Below the pieces are notes generated by a model. It was not told the DNA's origin and did no database searches. It was given only the letters and a program-made list of their open reading frames with translations. From Drechmeria coniospora (Eukaryota > Ascomycota > Sordariomycetes > Hypocreales > Ophiocordycipitaceae): a stretch of 64,000 nucleotides of DNA. The stretch lies in NCBI RefSeq assembly GCF_001625195.1, contig NC_054389.1, positions 3,592,520 through 3,656,519 on the forward strand, read 5' to 3'. Positions 50,061 through 61,556 of the stretch are shown here, in pieces; position 1 is the stretch's first letter, and each line of letters starts with the position of its first letter. Position numbers and translations under genes: made by a program.

Positions 50061-52208
50061 TTAGTGACGACCCCCTTGGGGGAGAAATACAGGTTCCATC
50101 GCTGCGATAGGACCCTCCTTCGACATGGACGCGAGCCGCATTGTGCCTTCTTGACTCTCCTCACCCAGACTCGAGACACGCTCACTCACAGCGTCCGCTG
50201 CTCTGCGGGCACGAAAGGCTCTCACGAACCAGGGAGCAGGACCCGTACCCTTCCACGTCCAATACTCCTTGAGTTCATACTCGCGTGGTTCGAGCCGACC
50301 GGCGCTGCACCAGACGACGAGGCCAACGAGGCCATTGAGGACGGTATAGACAAACAAGCCCCTTCAAAGATTCGGAGAGTGAGCATCCTTCGAACCGATG
50401 GGGTGTTGCGGCAACTTACGCAATGAGCCCGTATGCAACGCTGTAGCTGAACGGGATGAACGACATGACCACAAATGAAGGCAAGGCGTCTCCTATATAT
50501 CGCCAGTTGACCTGTGTGATTTGGCGGATCATCATGCAGCCAACCTGGATCCTTTCGTTAGCGTCCTACGATGACGAGGTTGACGTGCGCAGACCTACTA
50601 GAACGAGGGTGCAGCCAGTTGCCCACGGCGGAATGGACGCGAATATTGGAGCAAAAAAGATGGATCCGATGAAGCAGAGTCCGGTGACGATGGCCGTCAG
50701 ACCCGTCCGGCCACCCTCGGCGATTCCGGCACCGCTTTCGATAAAGACGGTAACCGGCGAGCAGCCCAGGAGAGCGCCGACGGAGATGAAGACGGCGTCG
50801 GTGCAGTAAGCAATTGTCGACCGAGGAAAATCACCGTCCTCGCGCTTCGCGACGTTGCAGAACTTCACCATCGAGTACAGTGTTGCCGTTGCATCTATAA
50901 TGTCCACATACAAGAAGGTGAAGAGCGAGAGGGCAAACTTGGTACCGTCGGAGCCCAAGTTCCAGTCGAGCTGGTTGAGGGTCCTGGAGATGGGATGCCA
51001 GGCGACGACCTGCTGGAAGAACTCGAAGCGAGAGTTGCCCGCGTCGGTGTCGGGGAAGTACGATATAGCGGTATGGCGACTAGGGGTTCACTGAGCGATT
51101 GAGCTCACGTCCAGGCCTGGGGCCGCCACTTACGGCCAGGATAGGATGGAGACAAAGGCAATGCCAATGACGAAGGCGTACTTGACGCGGAATGCCATGA
51201 GGGAGGCTGTCACGATGCCTCCGCAGAAGACTGCGACCCACAGCTGCAACGATCAGGCCGAGTCCTCAGGTGTCCAGCGGCGAGAACTCACTTTTGGATC
51301 CGTCATGTTGCCGGACATGCACGTGCCTGTCTGGCCGTCTATTAGCTCCAGCGGGCATCCTCCGAGCGCCAGGGGCGTGAGGTTCCCGCCCCCTGTGACG
51401 GCACCAATGCCGGCCGAGTAGGAGAGCCCAATCTCGGTGAGGAAAAGGCCGATGCCGACGCCGGTAGCCGTCTTGATCGTCGAGGGAATCAGCTTTACGA
51501 GCCATTGGCGCATGCCTGTGAGGGCAAGAAGGACAAACACGATGCCCTCGATAAAGATGGCGGTGAGGGCGGTTCGGTATGACATGCTCTCACTGCCATT
51601 AACTCCGACAACCTGGAAGGCAAAGTAGGCGTTCAACCCCATTCCGGGTGCGAGGGCCACGGGCAAGTTTGTTAGAGCACCAAATGAAATCGAGGCCAAG
51701 CCGGCGAGCACTGCCGTGGCGGTGATGAGATCCCTGCGGACTTCCTCTTTGCAGGCAGCAAATGCGGGAATAGAATCACACTTTTGCTTTTGATCCAGAG
51801 CACACACACATGTTCCGCCTGTCTGGGAGAGGAGGGAAGCCTACGGCTCGGTTAGCACTTCGAGAAGGAGGGATAATGGGCAGGCAGACGGGACATTGAC
51901 AGCAATGATGTAGGCCATGGTGGCAAACGTGGTCAGCCCAGCTCTAACCTCTCTCAGAACGGTAGAGCCAGGAATCTCGTCTGGCTATTGTCCTGTGAGC
52001 ATCATTGCACTTGCACTTTCAACCAACCATGTTGCAACAAAGATCATACATGGCCGCTTCCGGCAAGGCGGAAGAGTCTTCCGATAGTGGATGAAGCCGT
52101 GCGTTCGTCTACAAAATCGAAAAAGTCACGGAAGCCAAAGAATCTAGATCTTGGCGTATATGTACGAGCGAGGGGATGCCCCGAAGTCTGCTGACCAGGC
52201 TGCTCCAT
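50061..52208 (-). CDS. azgA: AzgA-type purine (adenine/guanine/hypoxanthine) permease
   Basis: Plasma-membrane proton symporter importing purine bases. Seven exons on the minus strand, 52208..52050, 51984..51895, 51840..51292, 51243..51134, 51079..50599, 50544..50420 and 50361..50061, give 604 residues; introns are 48-65 bp. Conserved blocks in order: GRLFRLAGSGH-PDEIPGS, REVRAGLTTFATMAYIIAVN, ASLLSQTGGTCVC, LPVALAPGMGLNAYFAFQVV, ATGVGIGLFLTEIGLSYSAG, TFLYVDIIDATATLYSMV, GALLGCSPVTVFIESGAGIA with EGGRTGLTAIVTGL, and VNWRYIGDALPSFVVMSFIP. These cover the twelve-span NCS2-like fold of AzgA. Intron 2 has a weak donor (GTCCCG). The first ATG after GSGH's upstream stop-free frame is uncertain: 52208 is preferred, but the frame stays open to 52358. 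An acidic/Ser tail ends the protein. Confidence 0.9.
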
Positions 52209-54451
52209 CGTGGAGTGTGCGGCGATGAGTGGCAGAGAAGTTTGAGAGAGAATGGTTTGCATTGGGAGCAACGACAACCAGCCGAGAAACGAGAGGGAAC
52301 GGAACGAGTCGTTAAACAAAGACCCAACCAAGCGAGGTCTTGGAACGGGAAGAATCAAGAGTGCAACAAGGAGGAGTAAGGGTGTTGATAAGATACGTGT
52401 GACTGCACACGATGGGAAACCAGCAGGATTGACTCTCAGGAGACTGAATCATGAGTCGATATGGCAGATATTTGCCACAGACATTGGCGTCCTACGTCAT
52501 CGTGTTCTGACGAACGAGCTCTCGACGATTCGGCATCGCTCCGAATGGTGTACTAAATAAGGCTCGTTACACGAACCGATTGGATACGGGATCATTGAAG
52601 AACGGGGAGCGAAGAAGTGGAATCGGTGGCCAGGGTGGCAGCAGAGGCGCCAAATGTGCGTTCTGGAGAGACGAATTTTCGTGCGATGAGAGATTCTTCC
52701 TCAGCTTGAACCCCCCAGGAGCTGCAGCATTTGCCTAGCACTGACGCAGACACAAGTTGTGCGATGCAAGACATGCATCTACGAGCACAGGCAGTGGAAG
52801 CGGGCAATCGCCAGGGATTGACAGATCTGATCTGGGGGCAAGATTTGATCATGACTCGAAACGTGCCGTCGTGTTGATCTGATATTCAGGATTATTCCTC
52901 CTATCATGTTCGAAAATTTGCACCTGGCTTGCTCTCACCTTAAGATCCGGCACAGAAAGCGTAAATGCGAATGGAATGAATGCGGCATCCTGGAGAGGCA
53001 TCCTCGGTGAAACAGACAGGGTGCTGCTTACCTCTCGCAAACTGCCACACCTCCACACTAACATCCATTATGAGCAGAGTTTGTAATTGGGCGTAATACG
53101 AATGCAGCTGCTACAGCGGGATGCAGAGGCGAGGGTGAGGGGATGCTGTGTTCACCTCCGGGCTCCATTCACGTGCAGAATGAGCAGCATGGTCGAATCG
53201 GTGCTGTACGGGGGCTTGCAGGGTTCAACAGGCGTGGAAAGAACACGAGGAATCCGCCACCAGCGACCGAAAACACTGTTGAACCCTCCAGTGTTGAACC
53301 CCTTCGACACCTGGAATGCTGAACTCGAATAGCACAGGTATCGAATACTGACCCCGCCCCTGATGTTGGGATCTCGCACCGTGAAGTTGGAAAAGTTGTA
53401 TCCCAGTTGACACTCAGGAGCAGAGCGGAGATCGATCTGGAAAGAAGATGATCAATTGATGCATTCCACCTTATGGAAGGATATCCGTCTTCTCCAGTCT
53501 GCCCCTGACAGGATATACGATCCCGAATGGTCACGGCAGGCTACATCTCGGGCCGCTGACCTGCGCATGTTCCACAATAACACAGCTTTGGTATCACCAG
53601 CTTGCTTTCGCATGGTCAGTTTCGGATTATGCCTTGTCTGCAAGATCACAAAAAAGTGAGTCAGGGGGAGGGGTTCGACAGGTCGCAGCTAACTGATGTA
53701 CAGGCGGAACAAGTGCTGCTGGGCGGCTGGGCGGGTCGAGTTGCCAATGTTGAAGTTTTCGAATTTCATGAAGATGTGAAGGAGAAATAAAGAGAAGCGA
53801 GGAAGACCGATTGGGGGAAGGCTAGCCGGATAGATTGAGGTGGGTTGCTCGTACTACCACGCCCTGCCAGCCTCACGGTGTTGGGAAGGAGGGATGGAGA
53901 AGGAAAAAGGGAATCGTTGTCGAGAAGGTGCAACCGACGCACTCAAGGAAGGCAGAGGCATATATGCAACAAGGTACAAAGCTATGCACGGATCATAAAG
54001 TAGCACGGAGTAGGACTTGTTCATTGGTTCAGGCTTTCCTACCCAACGTTGGCTTCTTGAATCACCGAATGACGACCGTATCGCCAACCACACAATCCAT
54101 ATGCACAACTTCACCTCGGGATTATTGAACGGCCGATACCCAACCATACCTCATGCGTTGGCCATGTTCTGCGTGAGAATGCTTCTGAAACCAATATACC
54201 ACTTTTCGTGGCTTCAATTTCATCCGGGTCCCTTGGTTGGCCCTCCAGCTTGCTCGCTCACTTGGCCACGACCTATTTATCTGACACGGAACCGCGGGAA
54301 TCGACAGGAATCGACAGACCCGCCGCTCAATCCTACCCAATCTAACCTGTTCATCGCAGTAACGGTCGATCTGTCACTCGATTAATCTACCAGAGTGCTA
54401 CCCCCGCCCACCAATTACCGGTACTCTACCGCCCAGCCGAGTCACGTCGCC
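52209..54451. other. long divergent intergenic region, no recognised gene
   Basis: A 2.2-kb gap between the divergent purine permease and methyltransferase-like genes. Short open frames occur on both strands (for example 53169-53534 minus, 53835-54128 plus) but none has a family signature or joinable neighbours. It lacks the GTAC repeat fields, apart from an isolated GCACGGAGTAGG near 54003. Promoters of both genes are expected here. Confidence 0.5.
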
Positions 54452-56523
54452 ATGTGGCATGTCGACTGGACGGACCCGAGCCGAGAATTGGTCGGCGAAC
54501 ACAGGGCCAACAAGGGAAAGGAAAGGGAAAGGGAAAGGGAAAGGGACAGGGAAAGAGAAAGGGAAAGAGAACGGGGAGGAGAGAAGAGAAAGCAAAAGGA
54601 AAAGGAAAATGACAAAGTAGAGGAAAATGGAAAAAGGAAGGGGAGGGGAAACGGGAAGGGGGAGGAAAGAAGATCACGGGGCGATTCATCACGCAGTTCC
54701 ATGTCGAGCTCGCGATGTTCTGGCGAATCGGCACTTGCTCGTCTCAAGGCACGTGGGCTGAAGCAATTCCATACAAGCAGGGCAAAAAACACACACTTGG
54801 CAACATGGCGAAGACCGTCGTCGACCCCCTCGACCTCGCCCAAGCCGTCTGATTTAATGAGCCGGCGCAGTTCCGCCGTCGATACAACCCTAGACGATTT
54901 GCGATCATTGGAAAATCTGATCATAGCCGACACGGAACAGCCTCGCAAGGGTGCGATTTCAATACCGCAATCCCATGCTTCTTCCCCTTGTCGAGCTGAC
55001 CCAATGAGAGGAATGCTGTCGTCAGACGACACGGGGAAGGCGGCCAAAAACACAACATCGCAATCTGCCCCCGTACAAGTTACCCATCAAGCTGAGCACA
55101 ATCCACGCCCGCCGCTCGAGGCCATGGTGCGCTCGCCCATCCTTGACCCCGTGGGCCAGAAGAGCAAGGCTTCTATCCTTCCGAGCCCGGATCACGGCGA
55201 GTCCGCGACGTCCCCTCAGACTCCGGTTAAATGGTACGTCCATAAGAGTGAGGTGTCCCCTTGCTGACGTTGCTTCAGCACTCAAATTGCAGACTATCAA
55301 GCGAGGCTCATTTCCCTCGCAACCCAGCAGCCCCCTGTAGTCTGGCCGTTGAAACCAGCGCCTCGCCCCCCAGACTCACTTCCCACCGACCCTTCGGGCA
55401 CCCAAGACCTACCACTTGAAAACCATCGGGCCATCATGGCTCATAGACCAACGATGCAATCTGCACGGAACCGAGAAGCTGTTGCTGCTTATGGTCAGTC
55501 GCGACCATCTCTCGTTTTTGAGGCAATGATGTGTGAGGTCGCAGCGATGGCGCGTGCGACTCCTGCCGCCACGCTTTCTAGGTTATATGAGATATGGGTG
55601 GGCGATGCAGTCACGGAGGCGGAAAAGGTGAGATGGATGCTGTCGACGTTGACTCACCTCGACCTCCCTACGATTGCAGATGCAACGAGACATCAAGGGG
55701 GCAATAGGATTCCTCCAGAGAAGATCCACAATGTCTTAGCCTTGTACGAGTCTCCAGGTTTGTTTTGTACCCTTGCGAACAATGACGCAGTTGGCAAATC
55801 GCTTACCAACCGACTGCAGCTTCGTCCCTATACATCGCCGCCCTTAATCCAACCAAGCACATATACCACCTGTCGAGCACTCCATTGCTTGATGAAATGG
55901 CCCCCAATATCCATTCCATACCCGCACCCCCCGTTTCCTCGCCGGGTATGCCAGTGCTGCCCCAGATCTTCGAGGCGGTCTATTCCTTCACTCTGCCACC
56001 ACTTGGCACTTCATCGGATCTAGAGAACTTGATTCACCGTGTCGGCGAAAGCCTGAAGCCCGGCGGTATATTTCGCTTAACTATTATCGACCCGTTGCCC
56101 TGCCAGCATACACTCGGCAACACGTTAGGTGGATGGCTTGAGAAGCACTTGCTGGAAAATCTTGAAGACAATTCGAGGTGCACGAACCCAACCAAAACCA
56201 TCCCGCCGTGGCTCGGCAAGGCTTCACTGCGTGCAGAAGGCAGCACCAGGACGATTGCCAGGTTTTATGCCGTACCAGAGAACGTGACATTCCAGCCGTG
56301 GGATGTGAACCCCCTTGCCAAGAGGTTTCGAGCCGATCAAACGATCAAGGCAGAGATCCGAAGCCTCATCGGCCGCATCCTCTGGAAGGAGGTCTGGGGC
56401 GAGTATGTGACAGCCAGCTCCTGGTGGTGGGACGATGATGCCTGCGTTCAAGAGTGTCTCGAGCTTGGTACCTTTTGGGAGTATCATTTGATCGAGTCCG
56501 TCAAAGGCAGCGATTGGATTTGA
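54452..56523 (+). CDS. methyltransferase-like fungal protein with charged repeat segment
   Basis: Exons 54452..55233, 55279..55757 and 55820..56523 give 654 residues; introns are 45 bp (GTACGT..CAG) and 62 bp (GTTTGT..CAG). Residues 21-74 come from an almost pure purine tract (54512-54672) and are a run of Lys, Glu, Arg and Asp. The middle is Ser/Pro-rich and probably disordered. The C-terminal third resembles a degenerate SAM-methyltransferase fold: a lost glycine-rich loop region (SSLYIAALNPTKHIYHLSST), an acidic edge strand region (PQIFEAVYSFTLPPL), then VGESLKPGGIFRLTIIDPLP, the usual 'LKPGG' strand-turn, and a partner-like domain. I know similar ascomycete proteins only as uncharacterised. 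No canonical GxGxG motif is visible, so activity is uncertain. The start at 54452 (MWHVDWTDPSRELVGEHR) is the first ATG in frame. Confidence 0.75.
54512..54672 (+). repeat. polypurine (GGGAAA)-type tract within a coding exon
   Basis: The plus strand is almost entirely A and G for about 160 bp, with GGGAAA hexamer repeats in the first third and irregular AAGGAAAA words later. It encodes alternating Lys, Glu, Arg and Gly without a stop, because the hexamer keeps the frame. Confidence 0.85.
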
Positions 56524-57389
56524 TGAGACATGAGGATATCGAGACAATGAATATCACTACACCTGGCAAAATTCCCACTCCGGAGGGGAACATGAGAAAC
56601 AGAGGGCAGACATGACCCGGATGTTGTGATTGACCGACGTCATCATAGATAGTCGATCGTTTGGATAATTTGGCGCATCGGTGTCAACTTCCGTTAACTG
56701 CCGTTGCGATGAAAGTGTCACAGGTTTTAATTGCTCCTCCCTCGGTGGCTTCCCATGCGAATGCTCTTTCGCTTTCTGGATCTTGCTGCCTGCTGCTCTG
56801 GTGAGTGATGAGCAAGATTTATTCAACAATGAGATATAACATCATGTCCCGTGCTAGCCTGGTATCGAAGAGGCAAGTCCATATGTGCCAAAATTCTAAC
56901 AGAGTGACAGCATAAATACTAATGATATAGCAAGGAGCACGGTTTGGTTCGTATAATTCTATTGCGAATCACAACAGCAACATGTAGAAAAAGTTTGAAG
57001 ACTTGCACTTTCGTTTTGAGGACTTGAAAGAGTCGCAGTCCAACTTGAGACAATTAGCCGGCTACCGTTTGTGAGACCGGGTGACTTTGCCTGGCCAGTA
57101 AGTGCTTGCGCCTGCTCAATGTCCTGTCAATACTACTGTTGACGTGATGCATCAGGAGTCTGAGAAAAGAATTGGAAAAATGGTCTCAACAATTGCATGA
57201 TGCCAATCTGAGGGAAACTGTTCTGCAGCAAAGGGTGGCTTGAGCACCGCAATATTATCGTCTCTTCGTTCATTAGGAACACGGCATATGAATGAATCCA
57301 TCCACATCCAGAACAGCAAATCACAACACAGCTGTCTGACATAGAGGCATATGACTAAAGCACAGAACGAGTCTATTCATCGACAATGC
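56524..57389. other. convergent intergenic region
   Basis: An 866-bp gap between converging stop codons of the methyltransferase-like and GPCR genes. AT-rich in the middle (56820-57000). No recognised gene or repeat. Confidence 0.5.
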
Positions 57390-58846
57390 TCAACAGCTTC
57401 GCCCAGAAGAGCTCGTTCGACCCTTGGCCAGGGCCTTCACACTCTCTGATTCAAACGCTCCAGGCCCCCTGGTTGAAGACGGATTCCAGCCGCTGCGTTG
57501 GTATTCGTCGATAGATGCTTCTCTCCCCCTCCCAACTCCTGTAATTTCTGTTGCACTTGGCTGATTCTTCAGGCTCAAACGACTGAATAGGGTTTTGCAC
57601 GCGTCCCAAGATGTGAGTGCGTATATGGTTGCGTTCCAGAAACCCTGCAATGGTAGCACGAAGGCACTCATAAACTCGAGTGGGATAAATGTTTTCTTGT
57701 AGTGAATAACTGAATAGACTCGATTCGCGCTCGACGGTATCCAGGTGATAAGAATGGCCGTGAAAAACAGAATCGCGCATTTGGTGTAGGCCCAGGCTGC
57801 GTTGTTCAGTTCGTGATTTCGTCGACGCGCAAGACTAGGCCGGCGAGGCGCCGCCTGCATGGTCATCGGCTGCTGGATCGTGTGGCCCTGGGTGGGGAGA
57901 ATGAATTGGTCACGGGCGAACCCGTTGTTATCTGCTGAGATCTGCACAGAATACGCCTCGTTTGTTTCAGTTCCGTTCTCGGAGAAAAAGTCATGCCTGT
58001 CCATCGGTTCGAGGTGGAGGCTAACTTCGGGAGCAGTTTCACTAATGACAGTCACCTCAGTTCTCTTGAGGGTGACGATAGCTTCCCCATTGGTAGACAA
58101 TGGATCAGCATCGGATGAGTGGAAATCATGGAGCTGTTGGCGCTTGTTGTAGATGGTGCGGCCAGCTCGGATGTAGATGAAGAAGGTGACGAGGATTATA
58201 GCCCTACAGGAAAAGCCATCAGCACTCATTGCATCTGGATCAAGGGCTCACAACGACATACCAGACCGGCCCATAGAAAGTGGCGATGCGGAGAACATCG
58301 TGCTCGGCAGAGACCCAGCACCACAGTCTCGCATTTCCGTAGATGCGACGACCATCCTGCTTCCTGGCGAATATGTATACAAAAGCAGGGATGAATGGAA
58401 TGCCGTAGCAGCTGATCAGATACCACAGCTCCATCTTGCGCAGGCGCTCGGCATCAAACTTGTAATAAAATGTAAGGTAAACATTAATGGCCATGGCCAA
58501 TGTCCAGAACGCATCGGCAGGCATGAACCTAGCGAATCTCCAGTTAGCCTTGCTGAAAATTCTAGACGCCTGGGTCGAATATTACACACAGTTGTATCAA
58601 AAAAGCTTGGAACTGACAGCCAAATGAGTCAACTTGCATGAGATAGGAGCGAGACATCAAGGTGCCGACATTGGTCATCATGTTTCCAAACGATGCATAG
58701 AATACGAGCCGGTTGATGGGCTTGTGGAAGGCGCTGGAGGCGCAAAATGTGAAGATGGTGAATATGGAGCCCAGGAGAGAGAGAATTGAACATGCCCGCT
58801 CGATGACGATGATGGCTTCGAGCTCGGCCGGCGTGAGTTCGCTCAT
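57390..58846 (-). CDS. G-protein-coupled receptor, cAMP-receptor-like class
   Basis: Seven-span receptor of the fungal cAMP-receptor-like group; ligand unknown. Exons 58846..58590, 58528..58262 and 58203..57390 give 445 residues; introns are 61 bp (GTGTGT) and 58 bp (GTATGT). The N-terminus is short (MSELTPAELEAIIVIERACS). Span 1 is SILSLLGSIFTIFTFCA; span 2 starts NRLVFYASFGNMMTNVGTLM. The join reads CQFQAFLIQL-FMPADAFWT, placing the conserved Cys and the PADA block at span 3. Span 4 is YLISCYGIPFIPAFVYIF and span 5 TFYGPVW-AIILVTFFIYI. A long cytosolic loop (about 195-305) is Ser/Thr-rich. Span 6 is CAILFFTAILITWIPSSANR and span 7 LEFMSAFVLPLQGFWNATIY, with the LPLQGFWN signature of this class. 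The tail has Ser/Gly phosphorylation-type sites. Confidence 0.92.
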
Positions 58847-61556
58847 GCTGCGAGTATGTCCAAAATTGAACGCCGGAAATGCCGAAAGTCGCCACAAGGA
58901 CAATTTGCGAGCCGAAATTGAGGGTTCCGACAGCCGAGATACTCTATGGATCTTGGAAAGGGGCATGTACTCATTTCTTGACCGATCGATGCTCCTCCTG
59001 ACAGGGCGCACGCAGGAATCTCGTATTGCCACAACTAGGCCGCCTCGAAAGCCACGACGGGAATAGCAGTGGGAGTAGTTGGAAGGTGACCCGTGAGGAA
59101 CAGGACTGTTGGTATGACGCATACATTGGACCTGTGCAAATATGGGGAGCCAAGCAGGCAGAATCGAGACTGGCAGCACGGAACGAGACTGGCGAAGTAA
59201 GTTTATTCCCTGCCGAAAAGCATCCCAAATTGAGAGATTCAAGATTCGAAAAGATTCGGAGTTTGATTGCAAAGTGGAGGCCGGGTTATAGATTGTTGAG
59301 GTGTATGCAGGGCCAACCGGAAATACAGGAGGCGACGAAGAAGCCGTCCGTGTCCTAGCGGAAATGATGAACACCGTCGCTGGTCAAGACCAGCCTGTGG
59401 TAAGAGGGTGGGAAACGAAGTATGAACCGGTCGATTCACGCACCAGGGTTAACTAGACAGTCGGTAAATTTGCATGCGTACATCAAGATACCGAATGATA
59501 CTGGAGCTTATCTATCCCCGTCTGGATGGGCTGGCAAGAATGCAAGGTTGTGTCAGAGTTGAAGGTAGTGTGACTGGCTAATTTTATTGATCGAGAGCAC
59601 GGAACCCCACGATCCAGGGGATTCGGTTGGCAGGAGTCTGGCAGAGAAGATGGCAGGGTGAACGGTGACAGAGGTGTGGATGCCAAAGGCCATAGCGTGC
59701 GTCGGTTTGGAGCAACGTAAACCCCTACTGGTCTCGGGTCAGGGATGACATCTGCGTATGCGGAGTTCTCCTGCTACCCGTATTCATTGAGTTCAGGTCT
59801 CGAGATAAATTCACAACCAGCTGACCGCCGAGCCGAGGGGTTACCACCATGGCAATCATGGCCTGCCTGCCTTCAGTATCAAAGGCCTAGAAGGCCGGTA
59901 TCTGGCCAGGAGCCGGAGGGGACTTTGAGGACGAATCGTGATGTCAACATAGCCTGCCGTCGATGGCAAAATGAACCGAAGGATAGACAGAAGCAGGTGT
60001 CCTGTACGCGTTTCCCAGGTCCTCGATCTGGACGAGAGCGCGAGGTCCTAGCAAAAGTGTTCGCCCACTCCCATGAATGCACGGTGGAGGCCGAGGGCCG
60101 GTCGGAGGTCTTTCGCATCGCGCCCGCGGCCACCCAGGGTTCCGAGATTGCAAGCAGCTTTGGCCCATTGCTGGCACCTGGTGCTGGCACGGGCTCGCCC
60201 AGCTGGTGGGCTGTGTACGAGTAGTAAGTAAACGTGCGAGAAAAGCATGAGCAAGACATGTTTGTACTGTTGAAACGAGAGAAGTCGGCCACGTGTAGGA
60301 CGGGGCCTGCCATATGCACCCCAGGCGGAAGATGTGAAGGAGCACAGCGGGACAGGAGGGAAGAAGCATGTTCATCCAGCCTACCCAGTTCACATTTCCT
60401 CCTCCCTTTGATGGGGTACTTCCTACTCGCATTCATTGATCTTCACCTCACCATTGTAGCAACTTACCACGCGACAGCAAGTGCCCTATCTTCATACCGA
60501 ACATGGAAAATTTCCCGACCATTACGGCAAATCAGGGATGATAAGGTTCAATGAGGATTTCAGGGCCCTTCTTGGCTCCAGGTCAGGGGCGAAACCCTGA
60601 AACCCAGACAAAGTTTGAACACACGGATCACTCAGCTGGGCAAAACATGGAACGCCGTCGACAAGTGTTAGGGTTACCCCTACAACTAGACGGCGAAGTC
60701 ATTGAACCACTGGATACTTCAACCTAGCTTTCGCCTCGCTCAGCATGCGTTGCTGGCGCTTTTCCATCTCACCTCTTCCTCCGTGCGAATACAGTCTCGC
60801 GCAGCAGATGATGACGCGAGTTGTCCATTTGCTGCCGGAATTAAACCAACCATTGACACATGGAGCATGAGCACACTGTAGGGCCATGACATACTCTTGT
60901 CGTGACCCCAAGCGGCCTATCGTTCCAGGATTCTAGAAGTACATGGTAGAGCCCATGGCCGCATCATGTGCACCTCTCAACTCAAGGTTTAGTGCCCGTA
61001 CATACCATTTTCGTTCCGCTAGGCGGTTGACAGGAATGCTATGGCAGACCCGAACAAGCTCAACCTCCAGATCACATCATGGATTTTTCGTTCGGGGGAT
61101 GAAAGTCTGCAGCTTAATTAGGGTGGCCCTCTGCGGTCGTCCCCGTGCCGCAGCTTGAAATTTCTAGGAGCACTGTACAGTATGTAGTACGGAGTACTGT
61201 ACTGTAGATAGTGATACATGCAAACATAGGTACTTGCGCTGATCATGTATATTACTCTGTACTCGCACTAATGTACAGTACCTGGTGGTACTCCACATGG
61301 TCGTGTACAGTGCAGTTCAGGTACTGACTGGCCATATGATTATTCCCGACTGGTGCCTAAGTACTCCGTAGGTCTTAAGTATATTACGTGTGCTAACTGC
61401 CAAATGACGAACCGCAAGCGTCAATCGGCTTGTTGCTCCTAGTATTTCGTCCCTCTTCATCAACGTCACGACGTGGAAAATGTGCAGCGTGAATAAAGGC
61501 GGAATGGCCATGGTCAAATGCCACACTTGCGCAAATAACCGGCACGAGGGTAGAGG
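58847..61556. other. long divergent intergenic region with late GTAC repeats
   Basis: A 2.7-kb gap between the divergent GPCR and RAD30 genes. The first part includes the GPCR leader. A GC-richer stretch at about 59990-60230 has an open plus-strand frame (59745-60224, 159 codons, ending GTGSPSWWAVYE) that I cannot assign. A GTAC/ACGGAGTAC repeat patch covers about 61165-61375. The last 100 bp lead to the polymerase start. Confidence 0.5.

Noticed and set aside
52530..52544. Possible UaY-type purine-utilisation site, TCGG-N7-CCGA, upstream of the purine permease
   Set aside because: The half-sites are right but the spacing is 7, whereas the known consensus has 6; position about 320 bp from the start is suggestive only.
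59879..60436. 185-codon minus-strand frame in the GPCR/RAD30 gap
   Set aside because: Composition is random-like (Ser, Arg, Cys, Trp scattered), there is no family signature and no splice-joinable neighbours.
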